A stretch of DNA of 64,000 nt from Malurus cyaneus samueli (lineage: Eukaryota; Chordata; Aves; Passeriformes; Maluridae), in contig CM019214.1 of the NCBI GenBank assembly GCA_009741485.1, forward strand, positions 50,315,284 to 50,379,283. Direction: 5' to 3'. The position numbers were made by a program, and so were the translations under genes. The first letter of the stretch is position 1. The number at the start of each line of letters is the position of its first letter. Positions 38,197 through 50,574 of the stretch are shown here, in pieces. The notes beneath the pieces are model-generated. The model ran no database searches. It saw nothing but the letters and a program-made list of their open reading frames with translations, and was not told where the DNA came from.

Positions 38197-39775
38197 TTTT
38201 GATTTCATGAATCACAGCATTGTTTGGATCAAAGAGGCCTCAAAGATTCACTCATTCCAATGTCCTTGCCAGGGACACGGACACCATTCATTAGACCAGG
38301 CTGCTCAAGCTCCATCCAAAGTGACCTTGAACACTTCCAAGGATGTAATATCCAAGACTTCCCTGGGCAACCTCTTCCAGGGCCTCACCATCCTCACAGT
38401 AAAGAATTTCTTCCTCATACTTAACTTAAACCTGCCCTCCTTTGATTTAAAGCCATTCCTCTGGTCCTATCACTTCGTAGCCTTCTAAAAAGTCCCTCTC
38501 TCTCTTGTAGGCCCCCTTTAGGTACTGGAAGGAGATCTCCCCAGAGTCTTCTCCAGGCTAAACAACCCCAACTCTCTCTGCCTGTCCTCATGACAGACAT
38601 GCTCTATCCCTCTGATCATCTTCATGGCCCTCCCCTTGGCCTCAACAGGTCCACATCCTTCTTATGCTGAGGTCTCCAGAGCTAGATACAGCACTCAGGT
38701 GGGATCACACAGGACTGGAGTAGAGGGGCAGAATAACTTCCCTTGAACTCATGGCCCTACTGTTTTTGGTGCTGCCCAGGAAATAATTGTCTTTCTGGGC
38801 TGAAAACACCCACAGCCTGGTTACACTGAATTTATCACCCACCGCCTCCCTCAAGTTGTTTTCCTCAAGTCTGCTCTCAATTCCTTCTCTGCCCAGCCGG
38901 TACTAGTGCTTCGGATTGCCCCAGGTGCAAGACCTTGCATTTGGCCTCATTGAACTTCATGAGATTTTCCTAGGCCACCTCTCATGTCTGTCAAGGTCCC
39001 CATGGATGGTATCCCTTGACTCCAGCATGTCAACTGCACCACTTAGTTAGGCACTGTCAATAAATTTGTTGAGGAAGAACTCAATCCCCCTATTCATGTC
39101 ATCGATAAAGATGTTAAATAATACCATGACCCCACAGGAACACCACTCCTCGCTGGTCTCTTTGTGGAAATTGAGCTGGGGACTATGACCCTTTGAGTGC
39201 AACCATCCATCCAACTCCTTATCCACCAAGAGATCCATCAATCAAACCCACATATCTCCATTTTAAAGACAAAGACATACTGTGGGACAGTGTCAAATGC
39301 TTGGCACAAATCCAGCTGGATGGCGTTGTTTGTTCTTCCCTCATCCACCAACACTGTTAATTCCATCACAAAGGCCACAAATTTTTTAGGCATGATTTGC
39401 CCTTAGATGGCTTTGACTATCACCTCCTTATTTTCCATGTATATCAGTATATTTTCCAGGAGGATATGCTCCATTATCTTTCCTGGCATAGAGTTGAGAC
39501 TGACCAGTTTGTACTCTCAGGTCTTCCTGATTTTCCTTTCTTAAAAAGCAGGCTATATCTCCCCTTTACCACCTACTGGGAAATTCACCAGACTGCCATG
39601 ACTTCTCAAATATGATGGATAATGGCTTAGCCACTTCCTTGGTCATTTTCCTCAGGATCCTTGGGTGCATTTCATCATGTTCCATGGACCTGTTCATCTT
39701 CAGGTTCCTCTTTAACCTGTTCTGCAGCAGGTGGCTCTTCATTCTACCAATCCTGCATTTGCCTCCTGCACCTTG
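38197..39775 (-). mobile_element. long CR1 LINE copy with reverse-transcriptase relics, minus strand
   Basis: At about 1.6 kb this is the longest CR1 copy in the window. On the minus strand, about 39766 to 39570 reads MEHDEMHPRILRK and then KPLSIIFEKSWQSGEFPS, the reverse-transcriptase segment typical of CR1 ORF2. About 39157 to 39050 reads VMVLFNIFIDDMNRGIEF, matching the downstream LFNIFIDD region. These blocks lie in separate frames with stops between them, so the enzyme is inactivated. The 3' non-coding part follows at about 38197-38950 ('atgtccttgccagggaca', 'ggcaacctcttccagggcct'). The terminal ATTCTATG-like repeats are weak or lost. Confidence 0.9.
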
Positions 39776-41385
39776 GATGGTATGGCTGGAGTGTATGGCA
39801 ATAAAAAATAAGAGTGATTTTAGAGTATTTGACATGATATCTGAGGATGATTCATCATTGAGATGGGTTTATATATATTTGACTTTAAGGAAACATCAAA
39901 AACGAAACAGAATTCACTACTCAGTTGTAAGTACTTAATTTGTAGAGATTATATTAACAGTGAAAGCTCACAAAATGACAGACAAATAATTTCTAAGGGG
40001 TTACAGTTTTATTCTATAGGTTGCAGAGCAACAGGTGTCCAGGGCCCTGAATATAGTCCACCCTTGCTCAGGAATTTTCTGGCAAGGTAATCTGTATGCA
40101 AGGCCAGCTCTCTGATAAGAGAAATCTGTTTGTAAGGCCTCAGTCAGCCTTTTAGATCTTAAGGAAAAAGCTGAAAGAAATCTCAGAAAAGTCTCCACTC
40201 TCAACATCTCTACTAAGAGACTGTATTGCAGGCTTCCCTCACTTTTCCTCAGGAGTAATTTTTAAGCCAAGGCTGTAGTTCTGAAAGTTCTGAAAGTTCT
40301 CTTTTTCTGAGCCACATCTCAACTGCACTGCAGTTGTGCCTATGTTGGAGGTGTACCTTGCTGCTTCACACTCTTAGCTTGGTCACAAGCTGTGACTTGG
40401 ATTGAGCTTTGTCCTTACAGGTTCATCTGGTAATCACCAGGCTGTATTTATCATGGATATTCTTTCTGATTTTGACATCAAATTGTAAGTTCAGCTTACA
40501 CAGAGGTCATCTCCAAGGCCTCATCGTGATTTTGATTCTTCTCTTTTATATTAATGTTACTTTTCTTATTTGGTCAGGTGTCATAAGATTGCATCCAGGC
40601 TGGTGAAGTCTATTGAACCTACCTGTCCTATATATATTCTACAACCCTCTATTTCTGCAGAGTATTCTACCTTTGTTGTTCTGCTAAACATGCAGTTTTG
40701 TACTTAGACGTGAAAGGAGGAATGGCTATACATTTTTGCACAGTAACTAAATTTAGTCCTCAAGAACACAAAGTGCTTGAACACAAATTGTCCAAATGTA
40801 AAAAAACAAAGCCCTGGTGAGAGGCAGATTGATTGGAATGCAGTCAGTAATAAAAGACTTTCTGTTGTCCCATTTTCTTGGTCTCTTTCACAATGTCATT
40901 GTGCAACCGCTGTATTTCATAGAACACAAAAATCAGAGGGTTTTGTGCATTGTTCTATATTTCCCTTGTTTTCCCTGAAATATATGTTCTTCTGGGAAAA
41001 AAAAAAAAAAAAAAACAAACAAAAAAAAAACCAGTGTTGGAGACTGTGCTGAGACCAAGGGTAACATACACAAATTTCAGACAAAGAACTGTAAATATTG
41101 CTGTTGGAAATGTCAAATAATAAAGTACATGGAATTAAGAAGGTATATGGATAAATTTCAGGGAAGGGGATTTTTCAGCCATTAATGACTCTTATGGGCT
41201 ACTCAGTCTTTGGAATAATGGACAATTTTTTTGCCTTTTGCTTTTTCCACTCAAAATATGTAAGGTGAATACGCCATATAAAACAGTAGAGATGAAAAAT
41301 GTAGTCATAACTCTGTGCTTAGTGTAAAAATGTAAAAGATGCTATTTCAGCTAGCCTAAAACAAGTCTATGAATTGACAGGTCTT

Positions 41386-41439
<54 letters not shown>

Positions 41440-42482
41440 AAAAAAAAACAAAACAAAACATAGACATTTTGAAAGCAAACAAAGTTACAAAGCTGGCCTC
41501 ATTCAATTCATGGAGAAAACCTGTGATACAGTAGTTGTCCACATGGCAGATAGAGATGGTTGCAGAATTTGTGTACCAAATTCCTGGATGAACTAAATAA
41601 TTCAACACATGTTATCTGATTGTAGGAAAAAAATAAATCAAAACCAGTAAGTATTTTGTAAAGACATGAAGGTCTCAAGTGATTTAAATTCTACTGAATC
41701 ACAGCTGTTTTCTTTGAGTCAAAACAATGTAATGAAATTTTTCAGTTAAATGACAAAACTCTCTGAAATTCCATAACAATAACCGTATAAGAACTCTTAT
41801 TTGGTAAACTGAAAAGTGTGGAACGGTATTCAAGTAACACAACGGGTACAAAGAAACTTGATTTTTCTTCAGGACCATTGACAAAGAATCAACTTCCTTT
41901 TCTGCAACTGGCAACTCAAAGAATGATGAATTGCAGCAAAGTTAGATATTGTCCTCCAGAAATTGCTAACAATTGTCTATGCAAAGGGGAACCCTTTGCA
42001 GGGTAAACCTATGCTTTATTGAAATACAAATCTGAAACATGACACATTTACATATTTCCATGAAGAGGGTTTACTTTTTCCCATATATTATTCATAGTTT
42101 TTACCTGTGGCTTTAAAAAGAAAGCATCTGAGAAAGAGACGGGCAATTTTAATGCTGGTTAGAGGTTGCTCTTAGCTATGCAGTGCTAAATTAGACAGTC
42201 AGCTGCATTCCAAGTAAATGAAGCAGTTCTGTTCTGCCCAGGGTGCCTGGATAATGATCACACACTAAAGGTTATAGAATTAATGGATAGAGGAAAAAAA
42301 AGTAAATTTCATCTCTGTGTTACACCTGTGCATCAAATGTCAGGAAAAAAAAAAAGTGTTTGTTTCTTACTGAAAGGGCAAAAAATACTCACTGGGATAT
42401 AGAAGAACAAGGAATTGTGTGGGGCTATGACTTATTTTTTCAAAACAGTTGTAACTTTTTGACAATAACCTTCAACAAATAC
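39776..42482. other. intergenic sequence with possible unclassified repeat and long A runs
   Basis: No gene is seen. The part from about 39990 to 40640 is less AT-rich and carries an inverted AATAAA (tttatt, 40008-40013), so it could be an old retroelement on the minus strand, but neither borders nor family could be set. A-runs lie at 40998-41015 and 41390-41435. Confidence 0.45.
41390..41435. repeat. poly-A tract, about 46 bases
   Basis: This is the longest homopolymer in the window. It is followed by cctt and then A-rich aaac units. The sequence just upstream does not resemble a retrocopied gene or a known retroposon, so it does not look like a retroposed tail. Confidence 0.95.
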
Positions 42483-43137
42483 AATCATAGAATCATGGAT
42501 TCATAGAATCAAAGAATTATTTAGGCTGGAAGGGATCTTAAAGATCATCTAGTTTTAAATCCCCCCACCATGAGCAGGGACACTTCACTACACCAGATTA
42601 TTCAGGTCCCCATCCAACCTGTGCTTGAACACTTCAGGGATGGGGCATCCACAATCTCATTGTTCCGCTGCCTCACCACTCTCACAGCAAAGAATTTCTT
42701 CCTAATGTCTACTCTGAACCTACTCTCTTTCAGTTTAAACTTGAATCCACCCTTGTCATATCACCTCACACCTTTGTAAAAACTCTTACTACAGCCTTCG
42801 GATGCTGAAAGGCTGCAATAAATGCACCCCAGAGCCTTCTCTTCTCCAGACTGAAAAATTTCTTTGCCTTTTTTTATAGAAGTGCTCCAGGCCAGTGGCC
42901 AACTTGGTGGCCTCCTCTGGACTCACTCCAACAGGTCTGTGTCCTTGTGCTGGAGACCCCAGAGCTGGATGCAGCCTTGCAGGTGGGCTCTCAGGATCTC
43001 CTCTCTTGCCCTGCTGTCCACGCTGCTTTGGATGCAGCCCAGGACACATTTGGCTTTCTGGGCTGCAAATGCACAGTGCTGGGTCATGTCCAGCCTCTTG
43101 TCCACCAGCACTCTCAAGTCCTTCTCAGCAGAAAGAA
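42483..43137 (-). mobile_element. CR1 LINE copy, minus strand, intact 3' end
   Basis: The left edge 'aatcatagaatcatggattc' is the antisense of the CR1 terminal repeats. It is followed by 'gctggaagggatcttaaaga' and 'tgtgcttgaacacttcaggg', then the 3' body up to 'ttgtccaccagcactctcaa'. It looks less diverged than the copies at 3985 and 6180. Several frames of 64-103 codons lie over it on both strands; all are shadows. The minus-strand frame at 43117 reads LVDKRLDMTQHCAFAAQK, the tail of CR1 ORF2. Confidence 0.92.
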
Positions 43138-44983
43138 ATTAATTATACTGGCAGTTGTAATTTAAATGATCCTAACCCCAAGAGGCACAAGTCCGACCTT
43201 TTCTGAAATTCTCAGGCCCTACATGCCTCTACAGGTACTGACACGGGAATAAATGGTATTTTGAAAGGCAATACTTGTCTTTCCGAACATTGCAGACAAA
43301 AGGAACATATTTTGTAGGGCAGAAAGAACAATAGGTTGTATGTAAATTTTCTGAATTATTTTCAGCAATATTAAGAGCAATATTATTTCAATGTCTGTTA
43401 TTCTTTTTAGTCTTGTGTTGCATTTACAGAGAAATACAAGGGGAAAGACCCACAAGGAGAACTTCTCTGCATGACTTTCTTGCAATACTGCAAAATTACC
43501 CAGTTGTTCCTATTTAAGTCTTGAACCGCAAGATGCACTTGGTCTTTTAACGAAGCGCGAACTTCAGCTGATTAATTGTCTCTCATTAAGAGACAGAAAA
43601 CACAGTCCATATGAACTTCTTACCTACAAAGTAACATCAGAGAGCAAAGTCACAATCTGTTTCTCAGTATTTGCTTGGATCTCTGAAGGTTTAAGCTGTG
43701 ATGCATGAAGCTATATATCCAATAAAATCAGCATTAAAACTTGTATTTTGTTTCAAAGAGAAAAGAGACTTCAGTCCTGTTCCAATGCTTGGACTACACA
43801 GTGCTCCAGTTGCTCTGTAGGGTTTTAAGTCAGAAGTTATTTGAAATTCAGAATCTTTTGTAGGTTCCAAAGCACCTGACACTAAATGCTTTAAAATCAT
43901 TATCTTTTCTATTAGAAACTTTTCTTAATTAATTTTGAAACAATACCTTTATATTTTTTCTTTTTTTTTTCCCCCAGGCAAAATTTCATTCTATTTACAT
44001 TGTCCTTATGTTTATACATAGTAAGAGTTAATCCAATGGCTTATTTAATTTTTTAAGTGCAGAAAAATGGATGATAGACTGATAGACTTTTAAGAATGTT
44101 TTCTGTAGAGAAAATATTTTTATAATTCATAGAAAATACATTTCTTTGAGATAAACAATTTTTTTAAATTTCTTCCATTTTATAAATTCATTTTCAAGCC
44201 ATAGAAATTATAGTTTATGGGTAATTTCCTATATTTTTTCATTCTGAAGTTTACATCAAGCTACAAATTTCTTTGGCAAAAATTACCTCTTCCATGCAAT
44301 AGAATTTGAAGTAAAACATTAAAAAATTGAAAGATTTTAAGCAAACTTTAATCAGTTAGACAAATAAACATTGCCTGAATCATATAGGCTTGAGGTGTAC
44401 ATCCAAAAAGGAAACAAGCATAATTAATTACAAGTGGTATTTCATTTGTTGCCTGCAATTAAAATCTGAATGAGATCCAAAGCATTTGGCTGAACATTCA
44501 GTACTTGGCTTCATCCACATCACAGCAAAGTACGGTTTCCAGATCCATGGAAGGGTGAAATACCTCCTGATAACTTATGTTCAGAGCAATGGTGCATCAT
44601 GACAGCAAAAAGATGTCTCAATATTCAATATACATGTTTGAATAACCATGCATGACATTGTTTGGGGATCCAGAGCACTGAGGTTTATTTCTCTTTAAGA
44701 CAAACATCTTCCTTTAAGTTCCAGAGGAGAGACTTCTACCTACATAATAGTATATTGACTTGTATTCTGCTGGTAGTTTCTTATAAGTGTTCTATGGGCA
44801 TCTTTTAAAAAATATACAATGAAAAAATACACAGTGGCATTTTAGAACCTGTACTTAGTGTTTACCTGAGTTACCAGGGCTAAATTTCCAATGCACTCGA
44901 ATCTAAGTTACTGGAATCTAAATTATACTTTAGTATTTATGAGAAGCTGAAGAAGTACTTCAGAATCATGACCAGTCTCCATT

Positions 44984-45037
44984 AAAAAATAAATAAATAA
45001 ATAATAAATAAATAAATAAATAAATAAAATAAAATGC
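44984..45037. repeat. (AAAT)n microsatellite
   Basis: About twelve aaat units with one short interruption (aataataaat). Confidence 0.93.
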
Positions 45038-46337
45038 ATATTACAGCGAGTTTTGCACATATTGGATGTGTGAGATTAATTCTACCAATCTGAAAATGCA
45101 CCAAGAATTCACTCCTTAGGTTTCTGTTGGAATGTAGCTACATTTCCACTGAAAGCTGGATGGGTTTTTTATCTTTTAGTTAAAATATTATCTCCTTATT
45201 CTATCATCTTTAATGTGTCTAGCTATCATGAGAAACCCATGTGAAAATGTCACTGGAAAATTACCACATCAAAAAGAGTACCTGCCAGTGTCAAGAAGCA
45301 TCCCAGACCCCATCACTCTGCGTTATTATAACAGTAGTTTTGTCACCATATAAAGTATAAAGCAAGATTAGAGCCAACCGGTTTGGCAAAGTAAAACGTC
45401 ATCTCCGCTGAAGAGTGCTTATGGTAAAATTAAGGAACAAATACAGCACTTCACTGTAATGAAAAAGAGGAAATGGAAACTTCAAGGAGCTTATAAGTCT
45501 TTTAATTTCAGTGGTTTTATGTGGTTGATCAGGTGCTGAGGCAAACAAGATGACAGCTATCTAAAAGCTGTGGGGAAGAACAGTAAGGGAAAGCACTCCT
45601 CCCAAAACTGACTAAAAGTTTCTGTAAACACAGAGCCCATTGACTCTTGCCCACTGACAGAGTTTTTGCAGGCAATTCTAGAAACATGAAGGGGATCATG
45701 TATATAAATGTGCATAAATGTGTATAAATGAGTCTCTGTTAGTAATATAGGCTCTACTAATAAAACTATAGCATTACTATTGCTCAGTAATAGTGAGCAG
45801 CACCAGATGGATTCAAAAATTAATTATTGTCATATTTTAGAAGGGTCAACTATTAGGCCACAGAGTACCTAGGAACTGGAAAGACAGGCAAGTAGAAAGG
45901 CTGAATATGGGGATATTTCTCAATCCTAAGAAAGTTTTTTATTATATGACTTCTGAGTGCATTGTTTCTTAAATTTTGAATTTTGCAGGTTTGCTGTTGG
46001 CATGATGGAAATCAACTTTGTGTGTTTTATCTATTACTTTAAATCTGATAAGCTACATGTAGAAATGCCTGCCTAGGTGCTTATTTGGAATAAGTAAGCA
46101 TTCCAGGAAGGAAAAATATCCAATCAAATTCTGCACGAAAAGGAAAAAACACAATCAGTCACAGCAGTGGACTTCATGGAAGCAAAAATGTTCTTAAAGG
46201 TATTTTTACATCCTTAAATTACAGCAGAAAGAAGACTTATGGTGCTTGTTTGCCATCTGGGTTAAATCCAGGCTACTAAACAATACCTTGAACAAGTTTA
46301 ACCTCTGTGTTGAACAGGCTGTCTGGATGCCAAGCTA

Positions 46338-46369
46338 AGATCCATGGCTTTTTAATGCTGCATGGATCT
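46338..46369. repeat. inverted repeat, 9-bp stem
   Basis: agatccatg (46338-46346) and catggatct (46361-46369) are exact reverse complements separated by 14 bases. Confidence 0.6.
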
Positions 46370-46906
46370 GCTGCATGGAAAACAGTAGGCCATCAAAGCT
46401 CAGTAGAACCCAAATACTGTTAAGTAGGATATAGCATTTATTCATCTTTCAGTGACAAATAATATAGATTTTATTTCTTTATACCTTCTTTAAAATTTAT
46501 TGCCATTTTTATTTTAATTGTAACTTTTGCAAGAGGCAGATGGGGCATACTTTCAGGTTAATGTAAGGAAGTGCAACTCTACTGAAATCAATACTTACTT
46601 AAGGTCTGAATTTGGCCTTCTTTGAAAAATTCATGAAGGAAAATGTATATCTGTATCATCTTAATCTCTTTTCTCCCAGGAATTTAAGACATAGAGCAGT
46701 TCATTGTCTATATGAAAGGCAGATCAATGTTTTCCTTATTTAGTCAGTACTTCCAATTAAGGTCTGAAAGTAAGAGTTCTATAGAAATGGAGAGCTCGTT
46801 AGCAGTTGAGTCTTCAATATCTCACCAAATTTTTAACAGAAAATGCCAGCTGAGGGCATTTCTAATCTATTTGAACTTGTTAATTCACACCCTTTCTCTT
46901 TATTTA

Positions 46907-46932
46907 CACACACACACAAACACACGCACACA
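46907..46932. repeat. (CA)n microsatellite, interrupted
   Basis: A run of ca units with single-base interruptions (acaaac and acgcac). Confidence 0.85.
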
Positions 46933-48148
46933 AATCTACCACTCATGTCCTTCATCCAGAAAAATAATTTCTTTCAATAGTTTTTCATCTCCCACCAATA
47001 AAGCAGTGCATCAACTAAACTATTACTTCAAGTTTTGTTATTGCCTCAACCTTTGCTACAGCACCTTTAAATAACACATTTGTAAAATGCATACTAGGGT
47101 GTCTGAATGGAATAAAAGAAAGCAAAATTATTTTGCATTAAGAATTAAATTATTTATTGATAAGTATGTTAATAGTGTTTAGTAATAATGCAACTATATG
47201 AAAATGGGTTTATATTTTGTTCTCACAACTTAATGATGAAAATAAGAATCCCTTTCTAAATCTTGGTAGCACATGTTGATGTGCATACCAAAATTGACAG
47301 TGGGGCTTTATTAGATTAACTTGTGTCCCAGGAAGCTCTTAATTTATGCATCAGAAAACTTTTCTTTTGACCACTTTCTAGTTTTGGGTTTGTGACTAAA
47401 CATTCCTTCTAAGAGATATAACAAGTTGGAATCAAAAAAGTGGTTTCACAGTTTTGTAGAATGAGAATAACTAGTGTCAGTAGGAACTATTGAACTTTTC
47501 TTTTGGACTTTTGGAGATATGGTTTATTTCATGAGGAAGAAATTAACACAAGTATCAGCTACAGAAGGAGATGATTGCTTAGTGTAAGGTGTTAATGAGA
47601 AAGTAAAATAAAAATTACAAATATAAAATTATTTTTGCAACTCTGGCTAATTTCTTCAGCAAGAAAATAACATCCCAATGATCCCTGAAAATCTCTTTCA
47701 TCTTAACTGTGAAATACAGTCAGTTTGTCATAACACAGAGCTAGATATTGAAGTTTGACTCCAAGACATCACTGAAGGCATTATTTTACTCTGAACTGAA
47801 AATTTTAAAGTCTTAATTAGAGACCTGTGGAGTAGGTGTGATATGCTGAATTAATTGATGAATTGCTTGTTTGATTAAAGTATGATTAAACAGATTTATT
47901 TTTATTTCATAATCCATAAATGATAAATTACTCTAAAACTAGTTCTGTAATTAAGTTGCACATACAGTAAACGAAGAGATTAATGTTTAATTAATTAAGG
48001 CCTTAACTATCACACTTTAAGCTCTATTCATTAAGGAAAAGTTATAGTAGCTCTGCTGGCCTAACTGTTCTTTTCACAGAACTTTGGTAAAGTGAACCAA
48101 TTGTGTATGAAGAATTAGGCTCGTTAGTGAAATGCTTGCAGGGCTATT

Positions 48149-48171
48149 TTTTTTTTTTTTTTTTTTTTTTT
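48149..48171. repeat. poly-T tract
   Basis: An uninterrupted run of roughly 23 T. Confidence 0.93.
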
Positions 48172-48538
48172 CTCACAGAAGAGGCTTGCAGGTGTAGAGT
48201 CTTGCTTGATGTAAATTATGCCTGTATCAGTATTCATGAATATTTACTGATTTCCATCACACAAGATTTTGATGCTAAGCACATTCAATAATTTCTGGGT
48301 CAAATTAATCTTGACCATAACTTCGCAACTACATTAAAATTATATTGCACCTATCTTTTACTGAGTAAAGCTAAAAGAATGTCCGTCTGGGGATCATGAA
48401 AAGTGGTTTCATACAAGTTAAAAAAAAAAAAAAAACCTGAATATTCAAAAATTCCTTCAAACTTTAAAAAAAAAATTCTTGCTTGCTAGTCAGAGATAAA
48501 CATGTGGACAGAAGTCAGTCCATCATGCAGATGAATAC

Positions 48539-48710
48539 CTGACTTTTTGGCTGGTGATGTCGCCAGGGCATTTGTTCCCATAGGCATAAATTCCTTGACC
48601 AAAACAGCCTTCTGGGGAGAGACGGGATTCATCTTTGCTAGCAGATTGGCTGACAATGAATTGTAGCTTAAACGAAAGAATTTGGAACGTAGAATCCAAA
48701 GCTGTAACAT
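48539..48710 (-). other. exon-like segment, weak candidate
   Basis: Read on the minus strand, a T-rich tract and 'gtaatatacag' precede the segment and 'aagtcag|gtattc' follows it, resembling acceptor and donor sites. Two of three frames stay open across all 172 bp, one containing NLLAKMNPVSPQKAVLVKEF and the other SKDESRLSPEGCFGQGIYAY. I recognise no family in either. GC content is higher than in the surroundings. Chance remains the simplest explanation without conservation or RNA evidence. Confidence 0.13.
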
Positions 48711-50574
48711 CTGTATATTACAAAAAAAAAACCCCAAAAAACAGAGAGGATTATCAAATGTAGTGAGGATTGCTCTCCAGCCCTTTCCAAAGACAAGAAC
48801 TGTAAGCCTGGTCCCTGCAATACACATTTACCTATTCACACAACTCAGGCAGCAACAAGGGGGAACTGGAGTTCTGTGACCAGTCTGGGATTAATGGTGC
48901 CATAAGAATCACAGAAACTGGTCTTGACTCAAGGACCACAATGGATGCCTACAAATCCAAAACACAGCACCATGCATGAACTGCTATGAAAAACATAAAC
49001 TCTTTACCAGGCAAAACCAGTAGAGAGTTTCACTGATGATCTCTTTGGATCTGGAAACAAATATTGACCCAATTGATGTAAAGGAAGGAATCCAGCAGGA
49101 TTAAATATTAGACAAGTAGCCACCTGGAAAAAGCGAAGCTGCAGTACTTTCTGTGTGAAACATATGGAGAGTGAAATTAAAATTATTTTTTACTGACTTT
49201 ACATGGTTTTATTCCTCACAAACTTAAGCATATGGTTTTATTCCTAGATTAACAAACAGAAAAAAATATAGTTGCAAAAAAAAGGTAGGTATTTCTATTA
49301 AATTGTTTTAATTTATTGTTCCTGTGTAGTAAGCCCCATAAAAGTTTAACATCTATCTCTCCAGCACTGCAACATTTTGGTGCTTTTAAGGTATTGTCAT
49401 AGCTACAGAATACAGGGTTAGAATTTAACACTAACTGTGAATCTTACAAAAAAAAATCATGGCTTAACAAGACAGTACTTCTGTTGCCATTGGAAATAGC
49501 AGCATAGTCACAACTAAGCAAAATCATATATGCTCTGAGAGCTCAGGGCAAGTTTAAAATTATCCCCACCGATGAACCAGATGTGATCATGAGTTCAAGG
49601 ATCAGAAAAAAAAAAAAACCAAAACAAAACTTCAGCAACTGTGTTTTTACACTTGTTAAACTATTTCATACTAATGAGTCATTTCTATTCTGAATTCAGA
49701 CATATTTGGTATTAAAACCCTGGCTTGTGAAATTTACTAGTCCATGGAGAACGATTTTTTTTTTTCTCAGCTGAGCTGGAAAACAAAGACATGATAACAA
49801 CATTAACCAAACAAAAATTAGTTTTGTCATGAGATTACAAATTGTCATTGTAAAATTTCCAAGCTCAGCAACTAAATATAAAAAATTATGTCTTCCTCAT
49901 CACATTATCATAAACTAAATAGACCATGAGTAGTAGCAACATCATGAAATTGATTATGGCAGTGTATCTTTTCATTTTGCCTTAGAATTCTATAAGGATA
50001 AAAAAATAGAGAAGATGAAGCTGTCAACTATAACTGTGTTGATATTTCAGTTTCAACATTTGTACTTCAAATACATAAATATGTGATTATACATTTAAAC
50101 AATAATGCAGCATTCGACTGACTTCAAAACAGAAGAACTCTCCTCTTTGGGAGGCTGAAGAGAAACTCTTGTAATTACTGGGAGTTCTGAACTCCAAGTA
50201 CATTTGCAGCAGTTTCAAGATGATTCAGAGAGAGCTTTACTGATGCTGTGACTTGAATTAATGTTAAAGTACTTCATTATTTACTATTGTACTGCTGGTT
50301 TCATTATTATTTCTTTATAGAGCTATACATTTAAGTTTAATTCTTTTTCAAGATTACACACACACATTAGGTTCCTATTTGCAAATGGTGTCTTCGAGAA
50401 TATAACAGAAAAATAGCATAGAAAGTCAGCACTGAAATTCTTCTAGCTCCATGTGCATTTTCTGCCTGGAACAATGCACATTCTTAGGAAAGGGTATAAG
50501 AACAGGTCATGTGTTTTCCCAAATGCTTGTATTTTCCCAGTGTAAAATGGTTTGTGGCTCAAGGTCTTCTTGAC

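Larger units (their letters stand above)
43138..50574. other. unique AT-rich stretch
   Basis: No gene or transposon is recognised over 7.4 kb. It includes an AAAT microsatellite (44984-45037), a CA-rich run (about 46907-46932), a 9-bp inverted repeat (46338-46369), a T run (48149-48171) and a cluster of TAAT-type motifs (47811-48016). A weak exon candidate on the minus strand is listed separately. Confidence 0.5.

Noticed and set aside
39566..39938. Open frames over the long CR1, including reverse-transcriptase-like peptides
   Set aside because: They are fragments of a dead LINE ORF2 with frame breaks, so they are annotated as part of the element and not as genes.
41040..41435. Processed retrocopy ending in the 46-base A run
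   Set aside because: The upstream sequence has no coding frame or recognisable transcript and no target duplication could be identified around it.
42789..43206. Five overlapping frames of 64-103 codons
   Set aside because: All fall mostly within the minus-strand CR1 at 42483-43137 and are shadows of it.
46712..47074. 120-codon plus-strand open frame
   Set aside because: It runs through a CA microsatellite and simple AT-rich sequence, with no family resemblance.
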